NCBI RefSeq assembly: GCF_009831765.1
Contig: NZ_WSSB01000003.1
Span: 62,001-126,000, forward strand
DNA: 64,000 nt
Source of the DNA: Craterilacuibacter sinensis
GTDB lineage: Bacteria; Pseudomonadota; Gammaproteobacteria; Burkholderiales; Chromobacteriaceae
Direction of reading: 5' to 3'
Shown: piece after piece, positions 45,821-55,097 of the stretch
How positions within the stretch are numbered: the first letter of the stretch is position 1
How the letters are laid out: every line of letters begins with the position of its first letter
Made by a program: the position numbers and the translations under genes
The notes under the pieces: generated by a model
What the model saw: only the letters and a program-made list of their open reading frames with translations
The model's database searches: none
Told to the model about the DNA's origin: nothing

Positions 45821-47182
45821 ATGGCCAAAGCCAAAACCATCTATAGCTGCACCGAGTGTGGTGGAACTTCGCCCAAATGGCAGGGCAAGTGCCCGCATTG
45901 CAATGCCTGGAATACCCTGGTCGAGGCGGTGGAAGCGCCTGCTGCCGCACCGCGCTTTGAGACCTGGACCAGCCAGACCAGCCGCGTACAGAGCCTGTCT
46001 TCGGTGCAGGCCGAAGAAGTGCCGCGCGAGAGTTGCGGCATGGAGGAACTCGACCGTGTGCTGGGCGGGGGCTTGGTGCAAGGTGGCGTGATTTTGCTGG
46101 GTGGCGACCCGGGCATAGGCAAGTCCACCTTGCTATTGCAGGCGCTGGCGACCATGGGGGCCAACCGCAAGGTCCTGTATGTGTCGGGCGAGGAGTCGCC
46201 GCAGCAAATTGCATTGCGCGCTTCGCGCCTGCAACTGGATGCCAGCCATGTACGCCTGCTGGCCGAGATCCGTCTGGAAGCCGTGATTGCCGCGCTCAAG
46301 GATGAGCAGCCTGCGGTGGCAGTGATCGACTCCATCCAGACGCTGTATTCGGATCAGGTCAGCTCGGCGCCAGGCTCGGTGTCGCAGGTGCGTGAATGTG
46401 CGGCGCAGCTGACCCGCATCGCCAAACAGTCCGGCATTACCATTGTACTGGTTGGCCATGTGACCAAGGAAGGTGCGATCGCCGGCCCGCGTGTGCTCGA
46501 GCATATTGTCGATACCGTGTTGTATTTCGAGGGCGACAGCCACTCCAACTACCGCATGATACGGGCGATCAAGAACCGTTTTGGTGCTGCCAACGAGTTG
46601 GGTGTGTTCGCCATGACCGAGCGCGGCATCAAGGGCGTGTCCAATCCGTCGGCCATTTTTCTGTCGTCTTATCGCGATGATGTGCCCGGTTCTTGCGTGC
46701 TGGTCAGTCAGGATGGCACACGCCCCTTGCTGGTCGAGGTGCAGGCACTGGTGGACAATGCCCACGGTTTCCAGCCCAAGCGGCTGGCGCTGGGGCTGGA
46801 CCAGAACCGTCTGGCGCTATTGCTGGCCGTGATGCACCGCCATGCAGGCGTGAGCTGTGCCGATCAGGATGTATTTCTTAATGCGGTGGGCGGGGTCAAG
46901 ATTATCGAGCCGGCGGCCGATCTGGCACTGGTGCTGGCCATGGTGTCGTCGCTGAGGAACAAGCCCTTGCCGGAAAAACTGGTGGTGTTCGGCGAGCTGG
47001 GGCTGGCAGGTGAAGTGAGGCCGGTGTCGCGCGGGCAGGAGCGGCTGAAAGAAGCAGCCAAGCTGGGCTTTACCCGCGCTCTGGTGCCTTCAGCCAATCG
47101 TCCGCGCCAGCCAATCGCGGGGCTGGAAATCATCGGCATCGAGCGCCTGTCCGAGGCGGTGGCGTTTATCGCCGAGCGTTAA
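45821..47182 (+). CDS. radA: DNA repair protein RadA
   Basis: 453 residues. An N-terminal zinc finger C-x2-C...C-x2-C (YSCTECGG, CPHCNAWN), a RecA-like ATPase with GGDPGIGKST and the RadA-specific KNRFG (in AIKNRFGAANE), and a C-terminal Lon-protease-like domain. It helps process branched recombination intermediates. ATG 45821 gives the standard MAKAKTIYSC start; upstream in-frame codons do not. Its stop overlaps the convergent secretin-N-like gene. Confidence 0.95.
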   Translation: MAKAKTIYSCTECGGTSPKWQGKCPHCNAWNTLVEAVEAPAAAPRFETWTSQTSRVQSLSSVQAEEVPRESCGMEELDRVLGGGLVQGGVILLGGDPGIGKSTLLLQALATMGANRKVLYVSGEESPQQIALRASRLQLDASHVRLLAEIRLEAVIAALKDEQPAVAVIDSIQTLYSDQVSSAPGSVSQVRECAAQLTRIAKQSGITIVLVGHVTKEGAIAGPRVLEHIVDTVLYFEGDSHSNYRMIRAIKNRFGAANELGVFAMTERGIKGVSNPSAIFLSSYRDDVPGSCVLVSQDGTRPLLVEVQALVDNAHGFQPKRLALGLDQNRLALLLAVMHRHAGVSCADQDVFLNAVGGVKIIEPAADLALVLAMVSSLRNKPLPEKLVVFGELGLAGEVRPVSRGQERLKEAAKLGFTRALVPSANRPRQPIAGLEIIGIERLSEAVAFIAER

Positions 47183-47901
47183 GGCACGCGGGTGACGCGT
47201 AGCCGCACCGTGCTCAGGCTTTGCCTGTTGCCGCCTTGTGCACCGAACACGAATAGCTGTCCGCCGCGCCCGTCCTGATTGATGCTGCCCAGCGTGACCC
47301 AGCGACCCAAAGGCGTGCTCAAGGTGGTGATCAGCGATTGTTTGCGCACGCTCCCCCCTTTGCCTAATTCCTCATCGCTGACCGAAATATCCAGCAGCAC
47401 CTGCTGCCCGTTCAGCCTTGGCGTGACCTGAAAGCCGCTGATGGCGCGCTGGCTGCCCTGTCCGTTAAACCACCACGGTAGCGGCCGCTCGACGCCCAGG
47501 CTGATGCTGCCGCTTTTGCCCGAGAGCAGGCTTAAGCTTTGCAGTGTACTGTTTTGGCGACTGCCGCTATTGACCGACCAGCCATTATTACTGGAAGTGC
47601 CGTTGCCCGGATTGATCTCGCTACGGCTGCCTTGCGCCGATTTGTCCTGTGCCACTTCAATGTCCAGCATGGCAGGCTGGGTGTCCAGCTCGCGTGCTGC
47701 CTGTGCCAGTATCTGTTCGCGTTGCACACTGGCATTGATGATCAGCTTGCCTTCAAAGGCCGATAGCGATTCGCCCGGCTGCAGCGTCGGGCGTAGTGCC
47801 GCTGCGACTTCACTTGCATTAGCCCAGTCAAGCGTCAGCACCTGCAAGGCATGGGCAGGCAGGGCGAGCAGCAGCAAGAATGCATGCAGTACGGCTTTCA
47901 T
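47179..47901 (-). CDS. Secretin N-domain-like periplasmic protein
   Basis: 240 residues with a signal peptide (LLLLALPAHA, cut about residue 18). LDWANASEVAAALRPTLQPGESLSAFEGKLIINAS is the NolW/secretin_N-type beta-alpha fold, here without any secretin barrel. The rest is Ser/Gly/Asn-rich. Its ATG shares a base with the ubiB stop (TGATG), so it is translationally coupled to ubiB. Function unknown; no type II or type IV pilus genes are near. Confidence 0.7.
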   Translation of the reverse strand: MKAVLHAFLLLLALPAHALQVLTLDWANASEVAAALRPTLQPGESLSAFEGKLIINASVQREQILAQAARELDTQPAMLDIEVAQDKSAQGSRSEINPGNGTSSNNGWSVNSGSRQNSTLQSLSLLSGKSGSISLGVERPLPWWFNGQGSQRAISGFQVTPRLNGQQVLLDISVSDEELGKGGSVRKQSLITTLSTPLGRWVTLGSINQDGRGGQLFVFGAQGGNRQSLSTVRLRVTRVP

Positions 47902-49583
47902 CAGTATTCCTTACCGGCGCGCCAGATGGAAAAAATGAGCCACAGGCTGTTGAGCATCGCCACCATAAAGCCCAGAAAGCCGAATAGCGGCAGGCCGAAC
48001 AGCATGGGGCCGGCATTGACCGTCATGACGATGCTGGAGCCTATGATCAGGCAGCCGGTGACGATGCCCATGGTCAGGCGGTTGGCGCTTTTGTCTATCT
48101 GGCGGCCGAAACTGTCGAGGCGGGCGAGGTCGAGGTTGATACGGAATTTGCCCTGACGTATATCGCGCGCCATGCGCACCATATCGTGCGGCAGACCGGA
48201 CAGCATGGTAATGCCGTCCAGCAGGCTTTGTTTGCCTTTGCGGGCGATGGCCTTGGGATGGTAGCGCGCCTTGACCAGATCACGCACAAAGGGGGCGAGC
48301 TGGTCGACCAGATAAAACTCGGGGTCAAGCTGCCGTCCCAGCCCCTCCAGCGTGACCAGCGCCTTGAACAGCATAGCAAGGTCAGCCGGCAAGACTATGC
48401 CGTGATCGCGAATCAGCGCCATGATGTCGTTGATCAGCTGGCTGATATTAAGCTGTCCCAGCGGTACATGCTCGTACTGGAACATCAGCTCGGACACATC
48501 ATAGGCAAAGCGTTGTTCATCCACCGGATTGCGGCCGGTCCATTCGATCAGTGCCTCGGCCATGGCGCGTTCGTCGCGCCGTGCCAGCGCCGACAGCAAG
48601 TCGACAATCTCGTCGCGCCTGACATGCGACAGGCGTCCGACCATGCCGAAATCGATAAAGGCGATGCGGTTGTCCGGCAGGTAGAACACATTGCCCGGGT
48701 GCGGGTCGGCGTGGAAAAAGCCGTTGATCAATATCATCTTCAGTACGGCGTCGGCGCCGCGCCGCGCCAGCAGGCCTGCGTCCAGCCCTGCTTCGGGCAA
48801 AAGGTCGAGCCGCCCGCCCGGAATGCCCTCGATATAGTCCTGCACATTGATTTCGCTATTGCTGAAATCCCAGTACACCTTGGGCACCACCACATGCGGG
48901 TCGTCCTTGAAGTCGCGGGCGAAACGGTCCATGCCGCGTCCTTCGGCCGCGAGATCCAGTTCGCGCTTAAGCGAGCGGGCGAACTGGGCGACAATTTCGC
49001 GCGCATGGTAGTGGCGCGTCTCGGGGAACTCCATCTCGATCAGGTAGGCGATATGGTCGAGGATGCGCAGATCGGCTTCGACCTTGGCGACAATAGCGGG
49101 GCGCCGCAGCTTGATGGCCACCGGTGTGCCATTTTTCAGGCGGGCGCGGTGCACCTGGGCGATGGAGGCTGCGCCTATGGGCTGGGCTTCGAACGCGTCG
49201 AAGACCTCGTCCAGCGGGCGGCCCAGTGCCTTGCTGATCAGCGGGGCTACTTGCAAGGCGGGGATGGGAGGGACGCGGTTTTGCAGTTTTTCGAATTCGG
49301 TAATCCACTCGGGTGGAAACACATCGACGCGGGTGGAAAGTATCTGTCCGAGCTTGATAAAGGTCGGTCCCAACTCTTCAAAAGCGAGGCGCAGGCGTAC
49401 CGGTGTCGGAATGGCCGTCACGGTTTCCGTGGTTTCGTGTCGCAGCAATTTGGCCATCTGCGCCATGGCGCTGGGCAGACCCAGACGTTCGGCAAAGCGC
49501 CCCAGTCCATGGCGCACCAGAATTGCACTGATTTCGCGCAGGCGGGGGAGGTCGCGCATGGCAACCAGCGTTTCTCTTAACAT
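47901..49583 (-). CDS. ubiB: UbiB-like kinase (ABC1/AarF family)
   Basis: 560 residues. The atypical kinase motifs are KLGQILSTR (KxGQ), AAASIAQVH-like GAASIAQVHRA, VAIKLRRP, and NGFFHADPHPGN...FIDFGM. Two C-terminal membrane segments lie at about 500-545. UbiB supports ubiquinone synthesis. ubiE and ubiJ are not adjacent, so this may be a UbiB paralogue; the symbol is given for the family. Confidence 0.85.
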   Translation of the reverse strand: MLRETLVAMRDLPRLREISAILVRHGLGRFAERLGLPSAMAQMAKLLRHETTETVTAIPTPVRLRLAFEELGPTFIKLGQILSTRVDVFPPEWITEFEKLQNRVPPIPALQVAPLISKALGRPLDEVFDAFEAQPIGAASIAQVHRARLKNGTPVAIKLRRPAIVAKVEADLRILDHIAYLIEMEFPETRHYHAREIVAQFARSLKRELDLAAEGRGMDRFARDFKDDPHVVVPKVYWDFSNSEINVQDYIEGIPGGRLDLLPEAGLDAGLLARRGADAVLKMILINGFFHADPHPGNVFYLPDNRIAFIDFGMVGRLSHVRRDEIVDLLSALARRDERAMAEALIEWTGRNPVDEQRFAYDVSELMFQYEHVPLGQLNISQLINDIMALIRDHGIVLPADLAMLFKALVTLEGLGRQLDPEFYLVDQLAPFVRDLVKARYHPKAIARKGKQSLLDGITMLSGLPHDMVRMARDIRQGKFRINLDLARLDSFGRQIDKSANRLTMGIVTGCLIIGSSIVMTVNAGPMLFGLPLFGFLGFMVAMLNSLWLIFSIWRAGKEY

Positions 49584-49646
49584 GGCTATCCAGATGTTTA
49601 GGACTTCGACTTTACACTGCAGGTCACGTTCGATAGAGTGCAGTGT

Positions 49647-50450
49647 ATGAAATTGCCTTTATTCTTGCCAGCTCTGTTTTTTGCATTTTTCATGACTTTT
49701 GCTTATGCGGCGCCGGAGGCGCAAGTCAAGGGATTCGCAACAACCGAAGAACAGTCCGACCCTATTGCCCGCTTTGCTAGCGCACCGGGCGAAGAGGCCG
49801 TGGGTGACTTATTGCTACAGGCGATGAGCCTGATTGGCGTGGCTTACCGCTTTGGCGGCAACTCGCCGGCATCGGGGCTGGATTGCAGCGGTTTCATCAA
49901 ATATGTGTTTGAAAAGTCGCTCAAGGTTAATCTGCCGCGAACGGCCGCAGAAATGGCGCGCGCCGGCCGTGCGGTGGAGCGTAACGAACTGGCGGCGGGC
50001 GATCTGGTCTTTTTCAATACCCGCGGCTTTCGCAACTCCCACGCCGGTATTTATCTGGGCGGCAACAAGTTTATCCATGCGCCGCGTAGCGGCAAGAATA
50101 TTGAAGTCGCCAATATGACCGGCAGCTATTGGGTTAGCCGGTATAATGGTGCCCGTCGCGTGCAGCGTGGTCAGCCGGTACAGCTGGAAGCCGCCGCCGT
50201 GGTCGAGCGTCCGGCACGTAGCCGCGAGGCTGCCGCACCCGTCGTTGTGCGTGCCGCGAGCAAAAGTAAGGCGGACAGCCGTAACAAGGTCGTAGCTGGC
50301 AAGAAAAGCACGGCGCAAAAAAGTAGCGTGAAAAGCCGGGCACCGACCCGTGCCAGTGCCAAAAGCAGCAAAGCGAGCAACACTAAAAAACAGGCGAGCG
50401 CTAAAAAAGCACCGGCCAAAAAGACAACGAGTCAAAAGAAAAGCAGCTAG
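49647..50450 (+). CDS. NlpC/P60 peptidoglycan endopeptidase with a lysine-rich tail
   Basis: 267 residues. Signal peptide to about residue 22 (AYA). The C40 peptidase domain has the catalytic Cys in GLDCSGFIKYVF, His in NSHAGIYLG, and a third polar residue following. The last 90 residues are a Lys/Ala/Ser-rich, low-complexity tail (KKAPAKKT and similar), histone-H1-like and probably disordered. It cleaves stem peptides in the wall; the cationic tail may bind the wall or DNA. Confidence 0.87.
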   Translation: MKLPLFLPALFFAFFMTFAYAAPEAQVKGFATTEEQSDPIARFASAPGEEAVGDLLLQAMSLIGVAYRFGGNSPASGLDCSGFIKYVFEKSLKVNLPRTAAEMARAGRAVERNELAAGDLVFFNTRGFRNSHAGIYLGGNKFIHAPRSGKNIEVANMTGSYWVSRYNGARRVQRGQPVQLEAAAVVERPARSREAAAPVVVRAASKSKADSRNKVVAGKKSTAQKSSVKSRAPTRASAKSSKASNTKKQASAKKAPAKKTTSQKKSS

Positions 50451-50471
50451 GCGTTTCAAGATCAACCGTAC

Positions 50472-50493
50472 GATGCCCGCTTAGGCGGGCATC
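50472..50493 (+). terminator. Hairpin downstream of the NlpC/P60 gene
   Basis: GATGCCCGC/GCGGGCATC with a TTAG loop, then TGCCTTTAT. The stem is strong, the T-run weak. Confidence 0.6.
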
Positions 50494-50513
50494 TGCCTTT
50501 ATGGGGGACACCC

Positions 50514-50726
50514 ATGCAACTGGATATGCCGGTATGGCGCGATACCGAGGGAAATACCCTCGCTTGCGTCGAGAAAATCAAGGTCATGCGCGAAAATCTG
50601 GAAGAACTCGCGCAAATGGCACAGGACGCCTATGAGGATGCCATCCTGATGGGGTGTGATGAGGCGCAGATCAAGGCCTACCTGGTCAGCCTGATGCAAG
50701 CGCTGGACAATCCCTACACATCCTGA
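50514..50726 (+). CDS. Conserved-looking hypothetical protein, 70 residues
   Basis: A small acidic protein, largely helical by composition (VMRENLEELAQMAQDAYEDAILMG). A GGGGGA stretch precedes the ATG by a few bases. No signal peptide or motif. It is 18 bases upstream of lolC/E, likely in one transcript. Confidence 0.7.
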   Translation: MQLDMPVWRDTEGNTLACVEKIKVMRENLEELAQMAQDAYEDAILMGCDEAQIKAYLVSLMQALDNPYTS

Positions 50727-50744
50727 CTTTAGAGGTGCACCCCG

Positions 50745-51989
50745 ATGCAATGGCCTTTCGAAGCCCTGATCGGTTTACGTTATTTGCGCGCCCGGCGCCG
50801 TAACGGATTTATTTCCTTTATTTCGCTGGCCTCCATGATAGGCATTGCGCTGGGGGTGGCGGCGCTGATTATTGTGTTGTCGGTGATGAACGGTTTCCAG
50901 AAAGAAATCCGTACCCGCATTCTGGGCGTGGCCTCCCATGTGGAGGTGTCGGCCATGCAAGGCGGCATGGCTGACTGGCAGCAGGTGGCGCATGTCGCAG
51001 CGGCCGAACCTGGGGTGCAGGCGGTGGCACCGTTTGTGTCGGCGCAGGGTCTGCTGTCTTATGGCGGTGCGGTGCGTGGCGTGATGGTGCGCGGCATCGA
51101 ACCCAAAGCCGAGGATAAGGTCGTCGATGTCGGCAAGCATATGGTCAAGGGGCAGTTGGCCGATCTTAAGCCGGGCGAATTCGGCGTATTGCTGGGTACC
51201 GAGCTTGCGCGCCAGCTGGGGGTCGGGGTCGGGGACAAGGTGACGCTGATTACGCCGCAGGGCAATGTCACGCCGGCGGGCATGATGCCGCGCCTGAAAC
51301 AGTTCACAATCAAGGGCTTGTTCAAGGTCGATATGTACGAGTACGACTCGGGCTTCGCCATGATAGACATGAAGGATGCGCAGACGCTGTTCCGCATGGG
51401 CGACAATGTCTCGGGTGTGCGCCTGAAGCTGGCAGACCTGTTTCAGGCACCGCTGGTGAAGCGTGACCTGCAGCAGAAGCTGCCGGAAGCCTGGGTCTCG
51501 GACTGGAGCGACATGAATGCCAACTATTTCCGGGCCGTGCAGATAGAAAAGCGCATGATGTTCATCATCCTGACGCTGATTGTGGCGGTGGCGGCATTCA
51601 ATCTGGTGTCGACGCTGGTGATGGTGGTAACCGACAAGCAAGCCGATATCGCCATCTTGCGTACGCTGGGGGCGAGTCCGGCCAGCATTATGAAGATTTT
51701 CATGATTCAGGGTGCGGTCGCCGGTGTGCTGGGCACCTTATCCGGCGTAGCAGCGGGGCTGGCGGTGGCCTGGAACCTTGATGTCATCATGCCGTTTATC
51801 GAACGTTTGCTGGGCGTCAAGCTGCTCTCCAGCGAGGTCTATCTGATCGACTATCTGCCGTCCGATGTGCAACTGGCCGATGTGGGCATCATCGCCGTGA
51901 TTTCGCTGGTGTTGTCCTTGCTGGCCACCCTGTATCCAAGCTGGCGCGCCGCGCGCACCCAGCCTGCCGAGGCCCTGCGTTATGAGTAA
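50745..51989 (+). CDS. lolC: Lipoprotein-releasing ABC transporter permease
   Basis: 414 residues. One N-terminal membrane helix (after [27 protein letters not shown]), a large periplasmic domain, then three C-terminal helices, the MacB/LolC topology. FISFISL is shared with LolC/LolE. It takes mature lipoproteins from the inner membrane to LolA. Only one permease gene is present, so it may act as a homodimer (LolF-type). The stop overlaps lolD by 8 bases. Confidence 0.9.
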   Translation: MQWPFEALIGLRYLRARRRNGFISFISLASMIGIALGVAALIIVLSVMNGFQKEIRTRILGVASHVEVSAMQGGMADWQQVAHVAAAEPGVQAVAPFVSAQGLLSYGGAVRGVMVRGIEPKAEDKVVDVGKHMVKGQLADLKPGEFGVLLGTELARQLGVGVGDKVTLITPQGNVTPAGMMPRLKQFTIKGLFKVDMYEYDSGFAMIDMKDAQTLFRMGDNVSGVRLKLADLFQAPLVKRDLQQKLPEAWVSDWSDMNANYFRAVQIEKRMMFIILTLIVAVAAFNLVSTLVMVVTDKQADIAILRTLGASPASIMKIFMIQGAVAGVLGTLSGVAAGLAVAWNLDVIMPFIERLLGVKLLSSEVYLIDYLPSDVQLADVGIIAVISLVLSLLATLYPSWRAARTQPAEALRYE

Positions 51990-52656
51990 TGTGATTGAAG
52001 CGGTCAATCTGGCCAAGGTCTACGACGAGGGCGGGCTGAATGTGGAGGTTTTGTCCGGCATCAACCTCAATGTGGCGGTAGGCGAGCGTCTGGCTATTGT
52101 TGGCGCTTCAGGCTCCGGCAAAAGCACACTGCTGCATTTGTTGGGCGGACTGGATACGCCGACCCGGGGCGAGGTGAGTGTGGCTGGCGAGCGCTTGTCC
52201 GACTTGTCCGAGGCGGCACGCGGCCAATTGCGTAACCAGAAGCTGGGCTTTGTGTACCAGTTTCACCATCTGTTGCCTGAGTTTAGCGCGCTGGAAAACG
52301 TGATGATGCCGCTATTGATCCGGCGCGAGCCACGGGCGCAGGCGGTGGCGGCAGCCAGCGAAATGCTGGCCAAGGTGGGTTTGGGTAGCCGGCTGGGGCA
52401 CAAGCCGGGCGAGCTCTCCGGTGGCGAGCGCCAGCGTGCAGCCATTGCCCGTGCGCTGGTCACACGCCCGGCCTGTGTGTTGGCCGACGAGCCGACAGGT
52501 AACCTGGATCGCGCCAATGCACGCATAGTGTTCGATTTGATGTTGTCGCTGAATGCCGATCTGGGGACCAGCCTGGTGATCGTGACCCACGACACCGAGC
52601 TTGCCGCGCATACCGGCCGCGTGCTGCACCTGGACGGGCAGGGGCTGTCGGGTTAA
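51982..52656 (+). CDS. lolD: Lipoprotein-releasing ABC transporter ATP-binding protein
   Basis: 224 residues. Walker [11 protein letters not shown]-loop in [17 protein letters not shown] (the LolD-specific 'LLPEF' stretch), signature LSGGERQR, Walker [12 protein letters not shown]. It energises the permease encoded just upstream, whose frame it overlaps. Confidence 0.95.
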   Translation: MSNVIEAVNLAKVYDEGGLNVEVLSGINLNVAVGERLAIVGASGSGKSTLLHLLGGLDTPTRGEVSVAGERLSDLSEAARGQLRNQKLGFVYQFHHLLPEFSALENVMMPLLIRREPRAQAVAAASEMLAKVGLGSRLGHKPGELSGGERQRAAIARALVTRPACVLADEPTGNLDRANARIVFDLMLSLNADLGTSLVIVTHDTELAAHTGRVLHLDGQGLSG

Positions 52657-52731
52657 AGGGATTTTTGTAGTGTGCTGCCGGCTGGCCGGTAGTGTGTTTT
52701 TTGTTGGTGTTTTTACTCGGAGTATGTTCTG

Positions 52732-54006
52732 TTGTTGCAACGTGATGAATTGATCTTTGACTCGCTGTCTGCCATTTTGCAGACGATGCCCGGTATGATT
52801 CAACTGGCGCTTGGTCTGGCTTGTGGCGTGCTGGGGTGGTTGTTGTCAGGCTATGTGTACCGCCATTTCTACCGTACCCACCCCGAGCGTTCCGAGCGTT
52901 TCCTGCCTTATATCGGCCTGCGTCTGGCGATGCCGCTAAGCACCATGCTGCTGCTGGTGATCAGCATCTTTACCTGGAAGCTATTGGGCACGACCCCGGC
53001 TAAGGTGCTGGTGACCATGGCGACGCTGATGTTCTGGCTGTCGGTGATACGTGTCATCAGTGCGGTCTTGCGTCAAGCGCTGCCGCGTGGTCGTTTTGAA
53101 AGCGGTAGCGAGCATTTCATGGCCATGGTGCTGTGGCTGCTGTATGCAGCCTGGGCGACCGGTATTGATGCCTTCGTGATCGAGTGGATGCAGTCGATTG
53201 CCTTTACCGTGGGCAAGACCCGGCTTGATCTGTTGATGATTATCAACGCCATTCTGTGGGTGTCCATCATCGTGATCGGCGCCTTGTGGGTCAGCCGAGC
53301 GATCGAGTCGCGCCTGATGCGGCTCAAAGACCTGGATCTGTCGCTGCGCATCGTGTTTTCCAAGATTGCCCGTACCGGGCTGCTGGTCGCGGCGGTATTG
53401 ATCGCCTTGCCTGTGGTCGGTATTGACCTGACAGTCTTGTCGGTATTCGGTGGTGCGCTCGGTGTCGGTCTTGGTTTTGGCTTGCAGAAGATCGCCTCCA
53501 ACTATGTTTCGGGCTTCATTATTTTGCTGGATCGCTCCATCCGCATTGGCGACCGTCTGGAGGTCGAAGGGCGTCTGGGGGTCGTGACCAAGATCACGTC
53601 GCGCTTTATCGTACTCAAGAGTGCAGACGGTTCGGAAGCACTGGTGCCGAACGAGGTGCTGATCAGCAGTACCGTGATCAATACCTCGTATTCGGATAAG
53701 GCGATCTGGACCAGCCTGCCTATTGGTGTGGCTTATGGTACGGATCTGGATCTGGCGCTGCGCTTGCTCAAAGAGGCTGCCGATCATCCGCGTGTGCTCA
53801 AGGAGCCGGGCCCGTCGGCGTTTGTGCTCGAGTTTGCCGATTCCAGCATCAATCTGTCGCTGGGCGTGTGGGTGTCCGATCCGGAGAACGGCTTCCTGGG
53901 GCTCAAGTCCGAGATCAATCTGGCAATCTGGCGCAAATTCCAGGAAAACGGGATTCAGATTCCGTTCCCGCAACGCGAGATCCGTATTCTCAAAGACGAA
54001 GCCTGA
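52732..54006 (+). CDS. MscS-family mechanosensitive channel
   Basis: About 424 residues with several N-terminal membrane segments. The MscS pore helix and beta-domain follow: VFGGALGVGLGFGLQKIASNYVSGF (Gly/Ala-rich TM3) and then RSIRIGDRLEVEGRLGVV. Longer than E. coli MscS (286), like the multi-helix paralogues. The start is unsettled: TTG 52732 or 52735, with GGAG nearby, or ATG 52786 or 52795 further in. Confidence 0.88.
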   Translation: MLQRDELIFDSLSAILQTMPGMIQLALGLACGVLGWLLSGYVYRHFYRTHPERSERFLPYIGLRLAMPLSTMLLLVISIFTWKLLGTTPAKVLVTMATLMFWLSVIRVISAVLRQALPRGRFESGSEHFMAMVLWLLYAAWATGIDAFVIEWMQSIAFTVGKTRLDLLMIINAILWVSIIVIGALWVSRAIESRLMRLKDLDLSLRIVFSKIARTGLLVAAVLIALPVVGIDLTVLSVFGGALGVGLGFGLQKIASNYVSGFIILLDRSIRIGDRLEVEGRLGVVTKITSRFIVLKSADGSEALVPNEVLISSTVINTSYSDKAIWTSLPIGVAYGTDLDLALRLLKEAADHPRVLKEPGPSAFVLEFADSSINLSLGVWVSDPENGFLGLKSEINLAIWRKFQENGIQIPFPQREIRILKDEA

Positions 54007-54020
54007 AACGCGAGGATGGT

Positions 54021-54626
54021 ATGAGTGCAAAAGAGCTGGCCATTGTTGATGATGACAAGGCAGTGCGCGACGCGCTGCTCTGGCTGCTGGACGGTCAGCC
54101 TTTTGCCGTCAGTCCTTTTGAGAGTGCCGAGGCCTTGCTGCAAAGCGGGGATCCGGCACGCTTTCACTGCCTGATTGTCGATTTGCGTCTGGGCGGCATG
54201 AGCGGTCTGGTTTTGCTGGAGCGTCTGGCGCTGGCACCTTATTGCCCGCCGGTCATTATGCTGACGGCGCATGGCGATGTGCCGCATGCGGTTGCCGCAC
54301 TCAAGCTGGGCGCAGTCGACTTTCTGGAAAAGCCGTTTAACGACGAGCATCTGATGGCCTTGTTGCAGCAGTGTCTGGTGCGGGATGAGACGCAGCGTAA
54401 ACACTATTACGGCAAGCTGCATATCGAAGCGACACTGGCCTCATTGACCGAGCGCGAACGCGAAGTGATGAAGCTGGTGCTGATGGGTAAGCTGAACAAA
54501 CAGATCGCCGATGATCTGGCGATCAGCATGAAGACGGTCGAAGTCCACCGTGCACGCGTATTTGACAAAATGGGCGTGAAATCCGCGGTCGAGCTAGCCA
54601 GCCGTCTGGCAGAAAGGCAGGTGTGA
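54021..54626 (+). CDS. FixJ-type response regulator
   Basis: 201 residues. The receiver domain has the acidic pocket (Asp10-12), phospho-acceptor Asp54 (LIVDLRLGG), Thr82 and Lys104 (EKPFND). The C-terminal LuxR-type helix-turn-helix is LTEREREVMKLVLMGKLNKQIADDLAI. No sensor kinase gene is adjacent, so its partner is encoded elsewhere. GAGG precedes ATG 54021. It starts 14 bases after the channel gene and abuts nudB. Confidence 0.9.
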   Translation: MSAKELAIVDDDKAVRDALLWLLDGQPFAVSPFESAEALLQSGDPARFHCLIVDLRLGGMSGLVLLERLALAPYCPPVIMLTAHGDVPHAVAALKLGAVDFLEKPFNDEHLMALLQQCLVRDETQRKHYYGKLHIEATLASLTEREREVMKLVLMGKLNKQIADDLAISMKTVEVHRARVFDKMGVKSAVELASRLAERQV

Positions 54627-55079
54627 ATGGCTGGCAATAAGCAGCCCGTCTCGGTGCTGGTGTTGTTGTATACCGCCCAAGGCCGGGTGTTGTTGATCGA
54701 GCGCGCCGACAAGCCCGGCTTCTGGCAGTCGGTGACCGGCAGCAAGGAAGGGCAGGAAGCACTGCTTGCTACCGCCTGGCGCGAACTGGGAGAGGAAACC
54801 GGTTTTGCCGCCGCCCAAGGTGTCCTGCATGACTGGGCGCAAAGCTCGGTCTATGAAATCTACCCGCACTGGCGCCACCGTTACCCCGAGGGGGTGACGC
54901 ACAATACCGAACATGTCTTTGCCTTCGAGTTGTCCGAAGAATCGACGCCCCGGCTCAATGCCCGCGAACATACCGCGTATGTCTGGCTAGACTGGCAAGA
55001 GGCGGCACAGCGCGTATTTTCCCCTTCCAATGCGGTAGCTATCCGGGAATTGGGCCGTCGGCTGTCGCCTTTGTCCTGA
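54627..55079 (+). CDS. nudB: Dihydroneopterin triphosphate diphosphatase
   Basis: 150 residues. NUDIX box GSKEGQEALLATAWRELGEETGF, preceded by ADKPGFWQSVTGS, and HNTEHVFAFEL follow the NudB pattern. It removes pyrophosphate from dihydroneopterin triphosphate in folate synthesis, the same pathway as folK at 20 kb. Its ATG directly follows the response-regulator stop. Confidence 0.88.
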   Translation: MAGNKQPVSVLVLLYTAQGRVLLIERADKPGFWQSVTGSKEGQEALLATAWRELGEETGFAAAQGVLHDWAQSSVYEIYPHWRHRYPEGVTHNTEHVFAFELSEESTPRLNAREHTAYVWLDWQEAAQRVFSPSNAVAIRELGRRLSPLS

Positions 55080-55097
55080 TTCTCATTGGAAGTCATC

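Noticed and set aside
48186-49580. A 464-codon plus-strand frame opposite ubiB
   Set aside because: UbiB kinase motifs on the minus strand are complete. The antisense product is Gln/His/Arg-rich without a domain.
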